Of a DNA stretch of 64,000 nt, positions 62,412 through 64,000 are shown piece after piece. The stretch comes from Salinicola lusitanus (GTDB lineage Bacteria; Pseudomonadota; Gammaproteobacteria; Pseudomonadales; Halomonadaceae). The stretch covers positions 248,807 to 312,806 of the forward strand of contig NZ_PZJM01000001.1 of the NCBI RefSeq assembly GCF_003206045.1, in the 5' to 3' direction. Position 1 is the first letter of the stretch. Every line of letters begins with the position of its first letter. A program made the translations under genes and the position numbers. The notes beneath the pieces were generated by a model that was given only the letters and a program-made list of their open reading frames with translations, made no database searches and was not told the DNA's origin.

Positions 62412-64000
62412 ATGAGTGGGATCAATCAGGCCGCGCTGGAGACCGGCGGCAACACATCGGCGGGATTTTTCTCCCGCGAGAGAACGGTAGCGGGACCCAA
62501 CTTCAATCGCTGGCTGGTGCCGACCGCGGCACTGGCGATTCACCTGTGTATCGGCATGGCCTACGGCTTCTCGGTGTTCTGGCTGCCGATGAGCCAGCAG
62601 ATCGTCGACGCCCCGGCCAGTTGCAGCAATCTCGGCCTGCTGCAGGCACTGACCACCACCAGCTGTAACTGGAGCGTGGCCCAGGTCACCTATGTCTTCG
62701 GTATCTTCATCGCCATGCTGGGCGTCTCGGCAGCCATCTGGGGTGCCTGGCTCGAGCATGCCGGCCCGCGCAAGGCCGGCTGCATCGCGGCACTGTGCTG
62801 GGGCGGCGGCCTGATCGTCGGCGGCATCGGGGTCATGCAGCATCAACTGTGGCTGGTCTATCTCGGCTGCGGCGTGCTGGGCGGTATCGGCCAGGGCCTG
62901 GGCTACATCACACCGGTCTCGACCCTGATCAAGTGGTTCCCGGACCGGCGCGGCATGGCCACCGGCTTCGCCATCATGGGCTATGGCGGCGGCGCCATGG
63001 TCGGCGCGCCGCTGGCGGTAGTGCTGATGAACCACTATTCCACGGACGGCGGGACCGGTGTCGCCATGACGCTGATCACCATGGGGGTCATCTACGCCAT
63101 CGTCATGGCCTGCGGCGCCATCGGCTTCCGAGTGCCACCCAACGGCTGGAAACCGGCGGGCTGGACGGCACCGAAGGACGCCAAGGCCAACACCATGATC
63201 ACCCAGGGCCACGTGCACCTGAACACGGCGTGGAAGACCAGGCAGTTCTGGCTGATCTGGGGCGTGCTGTTCCTCAACGTGACCGCCGGCATTGCCGTGA
63301 TCTCCATGGCCAGCCCGATGCTGCAGGACGTCTTCGGCGGCGCCCTGGTCGGCCTCGCCGACCGCTCCGCCGCATTGAGCGAGGCACAGCAGGCGGCAGT
63401 GGTCGCCGCGGCTGCCGGCCTGGTCGGCCTGATCAGTCTGTTCAACAGCGTCGGCCGCCTGTTCTGGGCCTCGCTGTCGGACAAGATCGGGCGCAAGAAC
63501 ACCTACTACTGCTTTTTCGCGATCGGCATCGTCATGTACTGCCTGCTGCCGATGTGGGGCCACCTGGGCATGGCCGGGCTGTTCGTGATCTCGATCTGCG
63601 TCATCCTGAGCATGTACGGCGGCGGCTTCGCCACGGTGCCGGCCTATCTCGCCGATATCTTCGGCACCCAGATGGTCGGCGCCATCCACGGCCGCCTGCT
63701 CACCGCCTGGACCGCTGCCGGTCTGGTCGGCCCGCTGATCATCGCCGCTCTGCGCCAGGCCCAGCTCGACGCCGGCGTGGAGCCGAGTCTGGTCTACGAC
63801 CGCACGCTCTACATCATGGCGGGGCTGCTGTTCCTGGGTCTGATCTGCAACTCGCTGGTCAAGCCGGTCAAGCCGGAGCAGCAGATGAGCGAAGAGGAAC
63901 TGGCCCGTGAGCGCTTGCTGCAGAAGGAAGACACCGTCTCCTCCAATGCCGAGACCGCGGCTCGCGGCAGCTTCGGTATCGGCGGCGTGCTGGCCTGGCT
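62412..64000 (+). CDS. OFA-family MFS transporter (partial, runs off the window)
   Basis: The first 529 residues of a major-facilitator carrier of the oxalate/formate antiporter (OFA) family. About twelve helices are visible, with GMAYGFSVFWLPMSQQIV at the N terminus, WFPDRRGMATGFAIMGYGGGAMVGAPLA around the loop 4-5 signature, SLSDKIGRKNTYYCFF between helices 8 and 9, and GGFATVPAYLADIFGTQMVGAIHG late in the protein. A hydrophilic tail rich in Glu follows and the frame is open at base 64000. It likely exchanges a small organic anion. Confidence 0.9.
   Translation, partial: MSGINQAALETGGNTSAGFFSRERTVAGPNFNRWLVPTAALAIHLCIGMAYGFSVFWLPMSQQIVDAPASCSNLGLLQALTTTSCNWSVAQVTYVFGIFIAMLGVSAAIWGAWLEHAGPRKAGCIAALCWGGGLIVGGIGVMQHQLWLVYLGCGVLGGIGQGLGYITPVSTLIKWFPDRRGMATGFAIMGYGGGAMVGAPLAVVLMNHYSTDGGTGVAMTLITMGVIYAIVMACGAIGFRVPPNGWKPAGWTAPKDAKANTMITQGHVHLNTAWKTRQFWLIWGVLFLNVTAGIAVISMASPMLQDVFGGALVGLADRSAALSEAQQAAVVAAAAGLVGLISLFNSVGRLFWASLSDKIGRKNTYYCFFAIGIVMYCLLPMWGHLGMAGLFVISICVILSMYGGGFATVPAYLADIFGTQMVGAIHGRLLTAWTAAGLVGPLIIAALRQAQLDAGVEPSLVYDRTLYIMAGLLFLGLICNSLVKPVKPEQQMSEEELARERLLQKEDTVSSNAETAARGSFGIGGVLAW

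Overview
The window is GC-rich chromosomal DNA of a gammaproteobacterium, most likely a halophile of the Halomonadaceae (Halomonas, Salinicola or Chromohalobacter type). The main evidence is the long minus-strand housekeeping block, whose gene order (dapB-carA-carB-greA, yhbY, rlmE-ftsH-folP-glmM-tpiA-secG-tRNA-Leu, tRNA-fMet-rimP-nusA-infB-rbfA-truB-rpsO) is the order known from Pseudomonas and, in large part, E. coli. A choline-sulfatase, TRAP and MFS carriers for organic acids and many amidohydrolase or isochorismatase-type enzymes suit a metabolically flexible marine or saline heterotroph. The genus assignment is inference.

Layout. 1-4.2 kb: an RraA-family protein, a cytoplasmic gamma-glutamyltransferase-like enzyme, a LysR regulator and a GhrA-type 2-hydroxyacid reductase. 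4.3-8.5 kb: a catabolic unit of CocE/NonD acyl hydrolase, AtoE-type short-chain fatty-acid permease and GntR regulator, with a perfect TTGACATGTCAA palindrome upstream. 8.6-16.5 kb: unlinked genes (HAD-IIA phosphatase, protoporphyrinogen oxidase, arylsulfotransferase-family protein, cysteine hydrolase, ABC-F protein YbiT, choline-sulfatase BetC). 16.9-27.4 kb: an unusual plus-strand array of a YcaC-like hydrolase, XapX membrane protein, YtcJ-type amidohydrolase with a Cys/His-rich tail, DoxX, YoaK/DUF1275, a chloroperoxidase-type hydrolase, a second alpha/beta-hydrolase that has lost its catalytic triad, a two-component propeller kinase, its NarL-type regulator and a small AraC protein. Several of these genes overlap by ATGA junctions. 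27.4-30.8 kb: eutC, eutB and a DlgD-type dehydrogenase on the minus strand.

31.0-51.3 kb: the housekeeping block with an initiator tRNA-fMet and tRNA-Leu(GAG). Both ends depart from the usual order: pnp does not follow rpsO, which ends in a strong terminator next to dlgD/eut, and dnaJ does not precede dapB. 51.4-54.4 kb: an iron/siderophore-type ABC importer behind a candidate Fur box. 54.5-55.4 kb: an EamA exporter. 55.4-56.3 kb: a gene-poor, very AT-rich stretch. 56.3-61 kb: a sugar-acid type module (SDR dehydrogenase, GntR regulator, TRAP binding protein, fused TRAP DctQM permease). 61.1-64 kb: a phytase-like esterase lipoprotein and an OFA-type MFS carrier cut by the window edge.

I see no CRISPR array, insertion sequence, rRNA or prophage gene. 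The most promising little-described unit is the 16.9-27.4 kb array, in particular its amidohydrolase tail, its pseudo-hydrolase and the 21-bp dyad in front of the chloroperoxidase gene.
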